A DNA stretch of 24,874 nucleotides from a virus: positions 1 through 24,874 of IMG/VR virus record IMGVR_UViG_3300007513_000193. One strand, 5' to 3'. Each line of letters opens with the position of its first letter. Position 1 is the stretch's first letter. Positions 10,801 through 17,665 of this stretch are shown piece by piece. Below the pieces are notes generated by a model. It worked only from the letters and a program-made list of their open reading frames with translations, did no database searches and was not told where the DNA came from. Both the position numbers and the translations under genes were made by a program.

Positions 10801-13800
10801 TTAGGTGAATTTGGACCTGAATCTAAACAAACAACTAAAGAATTTACACTTAAAAATACAGATATAAAAGCAAATCCTCAGTTAATAAATTTTGGGGAAA
10901 TTTATCAAGGACAAGCAACAGATTTTGATTATGATACTACTATTAGTATGTTAGGCGGAGACGGAAGATGGTTAGAACAACCATCAACAAATCCTGCTGT
11001 TCAATTTAGTACTAGACCTATATTTGATCAATCGATAGATACTCTTGCTGAAATTGAAACGTATGAAAAAGATTTACCTAATGCTGGTTATCCTAGATTA
11101 GAAGAAACATCGTATCAAGTTTTTAAATTAGAAGATTTACCTACATTATATGACAAATATAAAGATGACGATAGTTCATTATTATATAAATTACTTCAGA
11201 CACCAAATTGGAAAGATACATATACCTATGCAAAAGGATATTATGTACGATATAAAGGTAAGCGATATACTTCTACAAGAATTATAAATGCGGCCGCTAA
11301 AAGTTTTTATGGTATAGTAAATGCAAAATATACAAAAACTCATGCAAGTGGTAATTTAGCAGAACTTGTAATTGAAAAATGTGTTTTCACAGTTGATGGT
11401 ATTTCTAAAGTTACTGCAACTGCTGATCCTTATCTTTATGGTATAACAGGTGTTACGGCTAGATTTGGAGAATTTGATTTTACTTATTATTCACCTGTAG
11501 ATAGACCTAGTACAAGTTCAGTTGATTCATCTGTACAACGAGGTGTGGATGCAAATGGTGATTTTACGTATATTTTTTCATTTGCAGATGGGGCAATACC
11601 TGCTATAAATATTCCTGCAGATGATGATAAAATGTATTTGTCGGCATTTAATTATAAAACTGATGCTGAAGTTAGTGGCAATGTTACTGATAGATGGATA
11701 GAAACCGGTGAAGCAGGATTATTTAATGTATGGACAGCAGATACAGGAGCAGGCGATTGGTCGACATTCAATCTTCAAGATGATAATTTTGGAATTGAAC
11801 AAATTTGTAAAGGATATGAAACTGGTGACGAAGCCCTTATTAAATTAGGAGTTGATCATAATTTAGCTGAAGGCGATTATGTTATGATTACAGGTGCAGA
11901 AAATAATCCTGCACTAAATGGAATTCATAAGGTAACTGGATTTCCGACAGGCTCGGATTGTCAAACGTGTGGATTAAGAGAAAATAAACAATTTTATATA
12001 GATGAATTTGTTGGTAGCAATGAAGTATATGGTAAAGTATTTGCATTTAGAAAAAGTAGATTTTCGGATTATTCAGCAATGTTTTCATCTATTGCCGATA
12101 CAAAATGGAGCTGGGTAACTAATAATTATGCTTATTGCGATGCATACTATGATGTCCAAGCTCTAGCAATAGGTGCCTCATCCGCCGCAGGTTCATATAA
12201 TCCATCATTTGCAGGTGGTACTTCGTTTACATTGACATCAACTTATGAATTAGTATATCCAGCAACAGCAGGTGATTTAGATGTATATGTAGGAGAGTTT
12301 AGACAAAAATTTGAACCTGGAAGTGGAGGCACAAAGGCATGGGAAGTAATAGGAACTACTATTGTATTTTATCCTGAAAATTTAGGTGGTACTTTTCAAG
12401 CAGGACAGCCAGTAATGATTGTTTATAAGAATAGAACTAAAGGTTGGGGTTCATTTAAATATGATGCTACTAATAGAACATTTATTGAAGTGAACAAACA
12501 ACAGCCAAAAGCAGACACAGGACAATTAGCAAATGTTATTGTATATGATTATGAACAAAATAAAGAATTAGCAAGAGCAGAAGTATGGGATCCGTTTAAA
12601 GGTATAGTACCTGGAATTGCTGAAGCAGAAATTGATATTATTTCAGGTTATGATCAAGCATTATATAATGCTACAACCCAAGACACAGAAACATTAACTT
12701 CAACACGAAATTGGGGGCAACACGAGGTTGGTATTTCATGGTGGAATTTAAATACTGTTCGATATATAGAATATGAACAACCGTTAGATTTAGATTATAC
12801 ATTTAAACACTGGGGAGAACAATTTCCTGGTTCTTCGATGGATATATATGAATGGACAAAAAGTACGGTTGCACCTGATGAATGGGTTACGTTAGTTGAA
12901 GGTAATTACGAAATAGATGGTGAAATTGCATCAGGTGAAGCATATACAAAAATTTTAAGTGGAGTTACCCATTACTATTGGTGCGAAGAAGAAGCACTTG
13001 ATCCACAAACAGGACAAGTATCTACATTTTATTATTTTTGGGTTAAAAATAAAACTTCAGTTCCACAAACCCAATCTCATAGAGAAATATCTACAAAAGT
13101 AATTGGAGAATACTTAAATGATCCTACGGCACAAGGACTTTTTTGGGCGGCTCCTGGAGGTGTATCAAATATTATAACTGGTAATGTAGGTGAACGATTA
13201 ACCCAAAATTCTGTTTTTCAAATAAACTTTACTAGTGATATTGATGATTCGCATAAAGAATGGATTACTATTAGAGAAGAAGATCAAGAAACAACAATAC
13301 CAAATAGATTTGCTAATAGACTTCATGAAAGTATTTTAGGTATAGACGAAAATAAAGATTTATTAAAAATAGCAGGAATTGAAGAAGATCAAAATTATAC
13401 ATACACAACACCAACACCAACAGGTGCAGGACTTTTTACATTTGTCAAAGCCTCAGCTACTGTAAGTTCTCAAGATAGCGATGTAAGAGATGTGAAGTTT
13501 AACACAGACGGAACTAAAATGTTTATGTTAGGTAGAGGTAATGATAAAGTTTATGAATATTCGGTATCAACCGCATTTGATGTTTCAACAATAACTTATG
13601 CTCAGTCTTTAGATATCAGTAGTCAAGACGTATCATCAAATAGTATAGAATTTAATACAGACGGAACTATATTGATTATGTTAGGTCAAAATACTGATAA
13701 AGTTTATGAATATGCTTTAAGTACAGGTTTTGATCTTTCAACAGCCTCCTACACAGATAGTTTTGATGTTAGTACTCAAGAACTCCAGCCTTATGGTTTG

Positions 13801-16800
13801 GCATTTAATAATGATGGAACTAAAATGTATGTTACAGGTTGGGCAGGTGATGATATTAATGAATATACATTAACAACAGGTTTTGATATTTCAACAGCAT
13901 CATATTCTCAAAATTTTGATGTTAGCTCTGAAGCCGGAAAACCATCAGCAGTACAATTTCAATCAGATGGAACTACAATGTATGTTTTAAACGGAAGTGG
14001 TGCTCCGACAATATTCAAATATACATTATCAACAGCATTTGATGTTTCGACAGCATCCTATTCAAATAAATCGTTTGAGGTAACAGATCAAGAAACTAAA
14101 GCAAGAGGCTTTTGCTTTAGTAATAATGGACTTCAAATGTTTCTTTGTGGTTGGGCAGGTGATGATATTAATGAATATACTGTACATGGTGCTTCAACAA
14201 CATATTCTGCTAAAAAATATAATTATGATTGGAATCAAAAATTAGAATATATGGCAAATGATGTTGTTAAAAGTAGTGCTAAATTGTATAAAACACATAA
14301 AGAGTTGCCCTTAGTTAAAACAAATACTAAATTATCCATTGATAACCAAACTACTACTATTCAACTTAGAATAGGAGAAAAAGCAGGCGAATTAACTTTT
14401 CCTGCTTCTGTTGAAATAGGTAATCCTCCAGCAGAATCAAATACATATGGTTTACCATATGAAAATGTAGTAGCATATGCATATGCAAATATAGTAAGTG
14501 GTAAAGTTGATAGTATTGTTATGAATCGTCCTGGACAAGGATATAATTCAGCAACTCCTCCTACTGTTACTATAAGTGCCCCGACTTCAGAAGGCGGGAT
14601 TCAAGCAACTGTAATAGATTCAGATATAACAATTGTAAATGGTGAAATTACTGCTATTGCCATGGATTCCACTAGAAAAGGATCTGGATACGAAAATTCT
14701 TATGCAGTTATAGACGAAGGCGAATCAAACGAAGAAATTGTAGAATTAAAATATTATGATAGATTTGCTACACGAAGGTTCAATGCAGATGTTAATATGT
14801 TAACAAATGGAGACTTTGAACAAAAAACTACTGCATTTTGGAGTACAAAATTAGGTACAATAGATCCTACAGGTAAAGTTGCTACCGTTGCAATTTATGG
14901 AGGTGGAACTGGGTATTCATCTGGTATTGCCGCAACAACTGGCGGTTCGGGTACAGGATTAACTCTCGACATAACACAAATAAATGGAGTAATTCAATCT
15001 GCTACAGTACAAACAGGTGGTGGTGGTTATGCAGTAGGTGATGTTGTATCGGTCACAGGCGGAACAGATGGTACTTTTACAATAGCAACTGTTAATTCGA
15101 ATGCCGTTGTATATGGACTTGCAAGTGGTGTATATACAGGGGAAAGTCAAAATGCAACTCATTATGTTGGACAAAAAGGTTTAAAAAATGCAAATTTAGC
15201 CGGAGGTACAATATTACAAAATATACAATACCAAGGCAAAGCATTGTTTAAAACAAATACTTCCTTAGATTCTGTAAAATTAAAATATGGACATTCGGCA
15301 ACTGATGTAGATTTTGATGCAATGACGGCTGTTACTTTAACACCTCAAACGTCATCCGAAGAAACAAGTCTCGGAACAACATTGGTTTATAGTGTTCAAG
15401 GAGAATTTGTTTCTAGCACAGACGATTATCATGCAATGTGGTTAGAAATAGAAGTACCTGATTCTAACGGTTTTGTAATGCATATTGATAGTATGGAATT
15501 TACTAATCCGGCAGTAGGTGATAGAATTATAGTAAGCAGAGCCGCTCAATCTACCACCGCAGTAGCTCATGATCAATATGCTACGTTTAAAGAATTAGGT
15601 AATTTTAATAGGCAACGATGGCAGGAATTATTAACTTATAATTGGATCGATGATAGAAATATATCTGTAGATTCACCTAATATGGTACCTAATTTACGAT
15701 TACATAATATATTTAGGTATGGAGGGCAAATTCGGCCTTATAAACAAAGTTGGATTAAAAGTAGGGTAGAGGCAATAAGAGCATTGATACAAAATGCAAA
15801 TAAAAATTTATTAAAAATAAATTTAAGTGATTCATATTTAAATTGGAAGAAACATTTAGGACAAAGTTTTGCTAAAGGTAATTCAACTTTTGCTCCTCAA
15901 GATTATTGGAAATATGTTGATTGGTTTCATCCAGACTTTACTATTAGTTCATCGTCGGTTGCACAATATACAGTAGGTGCAAGAAATGAATTATATGATG
16001 TAAATGAAGATGTTTATTCTGTAGTAAGGGTTGATAGTGACGATGCAGATGGTAACTGGGCATTCTATCAATGGGTAGATGATAGTTGGTTTAAAATTGG
16101 TAAACAAAACGGAACTATCGAATTATCAAGTTTATTGTATGATGTTCAAGATGTAGATGCAGGATGGGATGCCGCAGAATATGATATAGGTGGTTGGGAT
16201 AAAAATTATACAAATGAATTACAAGCAATCTTAAAAGGTTTACATGAAGATATATTTATTGATACATATAAACAATACTATAAAGAATTATTCTTTACAA
16301 TTATACATTTTATATATGCAGAACAAACCAATTTAGATTGGGTGGCTAAGACTACATTTTTACAATTACAACGAAAAACACCAGGAGCTCTTACTCCGAA
16401 AACATTTGATGTAGGTAGTGAAGAAGATATTTTAGCATATCTTAATGAAGTTAAACCGTATCATTCTAAAATCGAAACAGTTTTTGATTCTAGAACATTC
16501 GAAGAAGAAATTAATGCTTCGGCAGATGAAGTTGTCGATATAAGAGTACAAACTAATACATCAGGTAGTACAGAAACTGCTGATTCTAGAGCATTTAGAA
16601 TGTTTATTGATAACACAGGTACACGAATTTATGAAACAATTATAGATGCAAATAAAACAACAGCAACAGAAGATCTTGATTCAAAGGAAACAGAAATATC
16701 CGTAACATCAATAACACCACTCCCTACAGCACCAGGAGAAGTCGTTATTGGGGCTGAAAGAATACGATATGAAACAACAAATACCGGAGTTCTTCAAGGT

Positions 16801-17001
16801 TGTACTAGGGGTGTAGCCGGAACAGCGGCGGCAACCCATACATCAGGTGCAACAGTAACATCAGCAGGGCCTACAGTAGCACTTCCTGTAGATCCTGATC
16901 CTGAAGCATATAACGCATTTAATGATGATGGAACTACTACAATACAAAATAGCACGAATACACAAGCGGCTCTTATAAATGTAGGAAAAGGAACCATATA
17001 A
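4804..17001 (+). CDS. Giant modular baseplate/tail structural protein, 4,065 residues
   Basis: One uninterrupted frame occupies half the window, starting six bases after an AGGA ribosome site (4794-4797) and directly after gp6, where T4 carries gp7 and gp8. No enzyme motif is visible. Conserved-looking blocks I recall from large marine T4-like structural proteins are LPEYLQSDTNKKFLNATLDQ (about 33-52), NWNSYVWLPFGLP (about 155-167), FDTDRPHSHPWEMLGFIGKP (about 1280-1300), FMKGVSHLKGTPEVFNRL (about 1960-1977), WDPFKGIVPGIAEAEIDIIS (about 2595-2614) and EVKPYHSKIETVFDSR (about 3880-3897). Between them lie inserts: GxGY motifs (about 308, 3240, 3365), two cupredoxin-like domains (703-793, 1428-1539), a CBM-like motif (about 2130-2165), a propeller-type repeat (2887-3129) and a C-terminal GCTRGVAGTAAATHTSGATV module. 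It is probably a gp7-like wedge scaffold with surface inserts. The structural role is confident; the gp7 equivalence rests on gene order. Confidence 0.85.
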   Translation: MADYSSKNTSDQVDNTIPGSTSKNTTKRSTYDLLPEYLQSDTNKKFLNATLDQMILSGNPKIESGYIGKKIGAIRTSAKDVYTESKTTLNNRYQVDPTVVSQNPSTSEYESAIPYDDIISKLKYLETNTTNLDKLFSDYNYAWKPPINYDMFVNWNSYVWLPFGLPLVGLHGETKAGIEGKRTYTTSAQVIHGNRTLTLENGMRLAFINDTKTYLVTGVGKKITLIDESTLCSVTETSMGLATPTQALGTVDTGTGSVATASVGTQGTNYVHIPFVNVYDQSGTPSTHAILEADVNNGAVDTTLTITNAGAGYATSGVTLHIMGGQTTRPPYVNANKDVHYMHEYICMEKSARDNNAWSRVNNWYHINTVQAVNTMLNLTKSFKLDGIIVDDDYAQRPIIEWERDLHLYNYGTHFRKPVDIIITEAMNPADGTNGFLLSGGSAAAEVHDGYTVQDNDRVLFVNSSNDTYNNKIYKVNTANTGATALTLETDGRGAGPPTHGDVVTSLNGTTLQGQDYWFDGRNGPTAQTSTQTTWRLAQEKGTKNVPVKFELYDTTFQPLSEYNETDFLGNTVFEYLEDKTTADRSEDKFLGFPLTYATTNYLSSTNTSNLMFNNSHQQTMYLYDRGTIPKDILGLYYLRKFDRDISKYDFDNCWEQSYKQIRTPITITRDITNAQDDFVVDLGTTNFEPERDYNVIATTTGFEFCLKSAYGFEKLSGINPTLYLAKGQTYTFDITNGTTAFQIQDASASAYGTGVTNNNTHSGIVTFAVSETESNDVLYYSSPSGTGKLIIIDKVLEQGWPEVYHNGVRLTRDTHYIFNGKKVVIPYESSGTDETVSDAGVPVFSPANQTQSTDNLLAVGDIVDVKFYTTDTSATDEWAYDVPTGLKNNPGNDVLGNISYAEIFPHMIDLIDKHPGLKGPAFGNNNYRSLGGESGFGGTINHQISPLLKLGLMLGNENYDLLLALDYTADSYNVFKKKFIQKIEQLYASMDSGTNTSALVDQALYDLNLGKNNTFPFANSDMAYYFNMVEKTYSVTTSTSTFTLPKTITRKNQYHNHVYVYTVDTNDVETFETEFTLNPNANTITLGTAVASGKVVIKVSIDEGLSFIPPTLAKLGVAPTYVPKSYVDDTGSRTVVVIEGHDGSKTVAHDSTITGSGSVLSHTITDYRDKALLELENRIYGHIQSEFNSDDDNIVTYSHSPESKRKDLTLFPGKYRTTPYTITDRNNFYDNYFNAFKIARGITLLPNTGYDVNNKFTWNYSADANANGIGYWRGIYKHYFDTDRPHSHPWEMLGFIGKPSWWDTHYEWVNATKRNNMISALQKGIISEPGQTIVQDINVARPGATFPVAADGTLQDPVTATLMSSPTALDAKASWSIGDNSPIETVWKRTSLFPYIENEFLFSINPAKYLEKYYDTKDKITDGGNKAITIDVTTAPKAGNTSGTVFYLDGVQQKKLVLQAGNVYTFNLTDASYNTHDFQLSEAWEGQVSGQYTTGWDEATDPTKPTFSPTSSTPEILYYYDSQGGLYHTQEGGVIEVVSVERKKQFISNKTKKRHNSNELFVHNEVDNNNLSRRILGLQQPIVDRLMFLGNDIYVDFARQLRQLNTKLSYKMQGFSKKSSISMLADSLQSEKSNNFIPNDDLTIKFHTSSPYKEYIYSGVEIIKTSTGYAVYGYHNDKPYFTIQNQLKSTIKQITVSETNIQLYSEFDTGTKRIDYGTEFESANDVYNFLYAYGKYLENVGFEFNYPNQDGVYEDWTLTAQQFILWSEAEWGDDTSIKLSPAGNLLYFKTTHGHIKSNDYEYGSFYLDVNKSLFDSTTVDVDRQLSYITVKPKDESRAIYCASFVVCDYEHLLIINNKTIFDDIIYYPILGDAKHRFKIEYLKTPEWNGSLHAPGYLVYGDTIYENFDKTVDNITSSYFASEQTGLNKDSINVARKNIGYEKKQFLRNMRLSEDVQFQFMKGVSHLKGTPEVFNRLTRSTFLLEASVDINLEEEWMFRLGEFGPESKQTTKEFTLKNTDIKANPQLINFGEIYQGQATDFDYDTTISMLGGDGRWLEQPSTNPAVQFSTRPIFDQSIDTLAEIETYEKDLPNAGYPRLEETSYQVFKLEDLPTLYDKYKDDDSSLLYKLLQTPNWKDTYTYAKGYYVRYKGKRYTSTRIINAAAKSFYGIVNAKYTKTHASGNLAELVIEKCVFTVDGISKVTATADPYLYGITGVTARFGEFDFTYYSPVDRPSTSSVDSSVQRGVDANGDFTYIFSFADGAIPAINIPADDDKMYLSAFNYKTDAEVSGNVTDRWIETGEAGLFNVWTADTGAGDWSTFNLQDDNFGIEQICKGYETGDEALIKLGVDHNLAEGDYVMITGAENNPALNGIHKVTGFPTGSDCQTCGLRENKQFYIDEFVGSNEVYGKVFAFRKSRFSDYSAMFSSIADTKWSWVTNNYAYCDAYYDVQALAIGASSAAGSYNPSFAGGTSFTLTSTYELVYPATAGDLDVYVGEFRQKFEPGSGGTKAWEVIGTTIVFYPENLGGTFQAGQPVMIVYKNRTKGWGSFKYDATNRTFIEVNKQQPKADTGQLANVIVYDYEQNKELARAEVWDPFKGIVPGIAEAEIDIISGYDQALYNATTQDTETLTSTRNWGQHEVGISWWNLNTVRYIEYEQPLDLDYTFKHWGEQFPGSSMDIYEWTKSTVAPDEWVTLVEGNYEIDGEIASGEAYTKILSGVTHYYWCEEEALDPQTGQVSTFYYFWVKNKTSVPQTQSHREISTKVIGEYLNDPTAQGLFWAAPGGVSNIITGNVGERLTQNSVFQINFTSDIDDSHKEWITIREEDQETTIPNRFANRLHESILGIDENKDLLKIAGIEEDQNYTYTTPTPTGAGLFTFVKASATVSSQDSDVRDVKFNTDGTKMFMLGRGNDKVYEYSVSTAFDVSTITYAQSLDISSQDVSSNSIEFNTDGTILIMLGQNTDKVYEYALSTGFDLSTASYTDSFDVSTQELQPYGLAFNNDGTKMYVTGWAGDDINEYTLTTGFDISTASYSQNFDVSSEAGKPSAVQFQSDGTTMYVLNGSGAPTIFKYTLSTAFDVSTASYSNKSFEVTDQETKARGFCFSNNGLQMFLCGWAGDDINEYTVHGASTTYSAKKYNYDWNQKLEYMANDVVKSSAKLYKTHKELPLVKTNTKLSIDNQTTTIQLRIGEKAGELTFPASVEIGNPPAESNTYGLPYENVVAYAYANIVSGKVDSIVMNRPGQGYNSATPPTVTISAPTSEGGIQATVIDSDITIVNGEITAIAMDSTRKGSGYENSYAVIDEGESNEEIVELKYYDRFATRRFNADVNMLTNGDFEQKTTAFWSTKLGTIDPTGKVATVAIYGGGTGYSSGIAATTGGSGTGLTLDITQINGVIQSATVQTGGGGYAVGDVVSVTGGTDGTFTIATVNSNAVVYGLASGVYTGESQNATHYVGQKGLKNANLAGGTILQNIQYQGKALFKTNTSLDSVKLKYGHSATDVDFDAMTAVTLTPQTSSEETSLGTTLVYSVQGEFVSSTDDYHAMWLEIEVPDSNGFVMHIDSMEFTNPAVGDRIIVSRAAQSTTAVAHDQYATFKELGNFNRQRWQELLTYNWIDDRNISVDSPNMVPNLRLHNIFRYGGQIRPYKQSWIKSRVEAIRALIQNANKNLLKINLSDSYLNWKKHLGQSFAKGNSTFAPQDYWKYVDWFHPDFTISSSSVAQYTVGARNELYDVNEDVYSVVRVDSDDADGNWAFYQWVDDSWFKIGKQNGTIELSSLLYDVQDVDAGWDAAEYDIGGWDKNYTNELQAILKGLHEDIFIDTYKQYYKELFFTIIHFIYAEQTNLDWVAKTTFLQLQRKTPGALTPKTFDVGSEEDILAYLNEVKPYHSKIETVFDSRTFEEEINASADEVVDIRVQTNTSGSTETADSRAFRMFIDNTGTRIYETIIDANKTTATEDLDSKETEISVTSITPLPTAPGEVVIGAERIRYETTNTGVLQGCTRGVAGTAAATHTSGATVTSAGPTVALPVDPDPEAYNAFNDDGTTTIQNSTNTQAALINVGKGTI
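6910..7182 (+). other. Cupredoxin-like domain 1 of the giant protein
   Basis: Residues about 703-793 contain NPTLYLAKGQTYTFDITNG, then FQIQDAS, then VLYYSSPSGTGKLIII. This matches the beta-sandwich pattern (L.L..G..YTF...., later LYY....G) of cupredoxin-like inserts common in marine phage structural proteins. The usual copper-ligand loop (Cys, His, Met after LYYY) is absent, so it is expected to be metal-free and purely structural or adhesive. Confidence 0.5.
9085..9420 (+). other. Cupredoxin-like domain 2 of the giant protein
   Basis: Residues about 1428-1539 repeat the plan of domain 1: LVLQAGNVYTFNLTDAS, then HDFQLSEA, then ILYYYDSQGGLYHTQEGG. The LYYY segment keeps a His and the GG turn but has Asp where family members with a full copper site carry Cys, so it is a degenerate copy. 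It lies about 725 residues after the first domain, with conserved baseplate-like sequence between them. Confidence 0.5.
13837..13868 (+). repeat. 32-bp exact direct repeat, copy 1 (propeller unit 3)
   Basis: A 32-base run encoding GWAGDDINEYT is identical at nucleotide level to 14149-14180 in unit 5, while the intervening unit 4 is clearly diverged at the same place. Exact identity including third codon positions suggests recent duplication or recombination among blades. Confidence 0.85.
14149..14180 (+). repeat. 32-bp exact direct repeat, copy 2 (propeller unit 5)
   Basis: Second copy of the 32-base run found at 13837-13868, 312 bases downstream and in the same reading frame, so exchange between copies would remove or add two blades (104 codons) without a frameshift. 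Confidence 0.85.
16675..16860 (+). other. C-terminal GCTRG-type module of the giant protein
   Basis: Residues about 3958-4019 carry EISVTSITPL, then GEVVIGAERIRYETTNTG, then GCTRGVAGTAAATHTSGATV. I recall this short beta module from ends and linkers of many phage tail proteins, where an IGxExIxY strand is followed by GCTRGxxGTxAxxHxxG. It suggests a small appended domain rather than baseplate core. Function unknown. Confidence 0.5.
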
Positions 17002-17004
17002 ATA
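16997..17004 (+). promoter_or_regulatory. T4-type late promoter octamer TATAAATA
   Basis: An exact match to the T4 late-promoter consensus overlaps the stop codon of the giant gene (16999-17001), 19 bases before the next ATG. A start near 17010 would leave a leader of about 13 bases with AGGG at 17012-17015. In T4, late promoters consist of little more than this octamer, read with the phage sigma gp55 and co-activators. A few chance matches are expected in 25 kb of this composition, but this one sits exactly at a gene boundary. Confidence 0.6.
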
Positions 17005-17023
17005 TTAATATAGGGTATTATAA

Positions 17024-17653
17024 ATGAAAAGTAATCTTAATATAGATATGCAAGGACACGTTAAAATATTTGATGTAGATACAGGTGAGATCCTTGTCGA
17101 TAAAGCAAATAAAATACATGCAGAAAATATGAGCAGATGTATTGCAACTACACTAAGCAATAAAGATCATTTTTCTTTATATGAAATGCATTTCGGAAAT
17201 GACGGTACAATTATAGATGCTCAAGGTAATATTACATATAGAGAACCCAAAGTTACTTTAGCAAATGATGATTTATATAATGATAGGTTCTTTAAAAATG
17301 TAGATGTTTTAGATGCTGATAATACAGACACAACAGAAAATAAAATGGATATTGCATATACAGATGGAAATGCATATACAGATATTATAATAACATGCAC
17401 TTTAAATTATGATGAACCGGTAGCAAGCGATACAAATTTTAATTTAGCAAGTGCAGATCAAAAAGCAGACGATGCTACTATTGATGGAAATTTTGTATTT
17501 GATGAATTAGGTTTAAAAGCAAAATCAGCCGATGGAAGAAATCAAGGATTATTATTAAGCCATGTAGTATTTCATCCAGTCCAAAAAAGTGCAAACAGAA
17601 AGATTCAAGTTCTATACACAATTAAAGTGAGAACTAACTATACAGCAAGTTAA
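17024..17653 (+). CDS. Putative virion structural protein, 209 residues
   Basis: Acidic protein without membrane or signal segments. It starts MKSNLNIDMQGHVKIFDVDT, followed by GEILVDKANKIHAENMSRCI (about 22-41) and FSLYEMHFGNDGT (about 50-62). Later it has AYTDIIITCTLNYDEP, FVFDELGLKAKSADGRNQGL and LLSHVVFHPVQKSANRKIQV. These blocks (GHV.I.D..TGE.L.DK.N.IH.ENMS and FDELGLK...GLLLSHV.FHPV.KS.NR) match a family I recall from marine T4-like phages annotated as virion structural; its exact place in the particle is not known to me. It has its own exact late-promoter octamer upstream and may therefore be needed in higher copy than the giant protein. Start choice is supported by AGGG eight bases upstream. 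No database search was possible. Confidence 0.7.
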   Translation: MKSNLNIDMQGHVKIFDVDTGEILVDKANKIHAENMSRCIATTLSNKDHFSLYEMHFGNDGTIIDAQGNITYREPKVTLANDDLYNDRFFKNVDVLDADNTDTTENKMDIAYTDGNAYTDIIITCTLNYDEPVASDTNFNLASADQKADDATIDGNFVFDELGLKAKSADGRNQGLLLSHVVFHPVQKSANRKIQVLYTIKVRTNYTAS

Positions 17654-17665
17654 AAGGTAGAAACA

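Larger units (their letters stand above)
13462..14190 (+). repeat. Five-unit beta-propeller-type repeat inside the giant protein
   Basis: Five tandem units of 51 to 53 residues start at 13462, 13615, 13768, 13921 and 14080; the last is truncated to 37 residues. Each unit reads roughly V.SQ......V.FN.DGT.MY..G...D.VYEY.LSTAFDVSTASYS..FD. The FNxDGTxMY core and regular spacing are those of YVTN/WD-like propeller blades. Units 1-3 are exactly 153 bases apart. Such blades often mediate sugar or protein contact. Circular closure is not certain: five units are few, and sequence on either side might supply a further blade. Confidence 0.8.

Noticed and set aside
11604-11611. A second exact TATAAATA octamer
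   Set aside because: It lies deep inside the giant gene with no start codon or ribosome site downstream; several such matches are expected by chance at this base composition.
13462-14190. Tandem repeat considered as a CRISPR array or tandem DNA repeat
   Set aside because: Units are coding, in frame, about 153 bp long and conserved at protein level, not short palindromic repeats with unique spacers.
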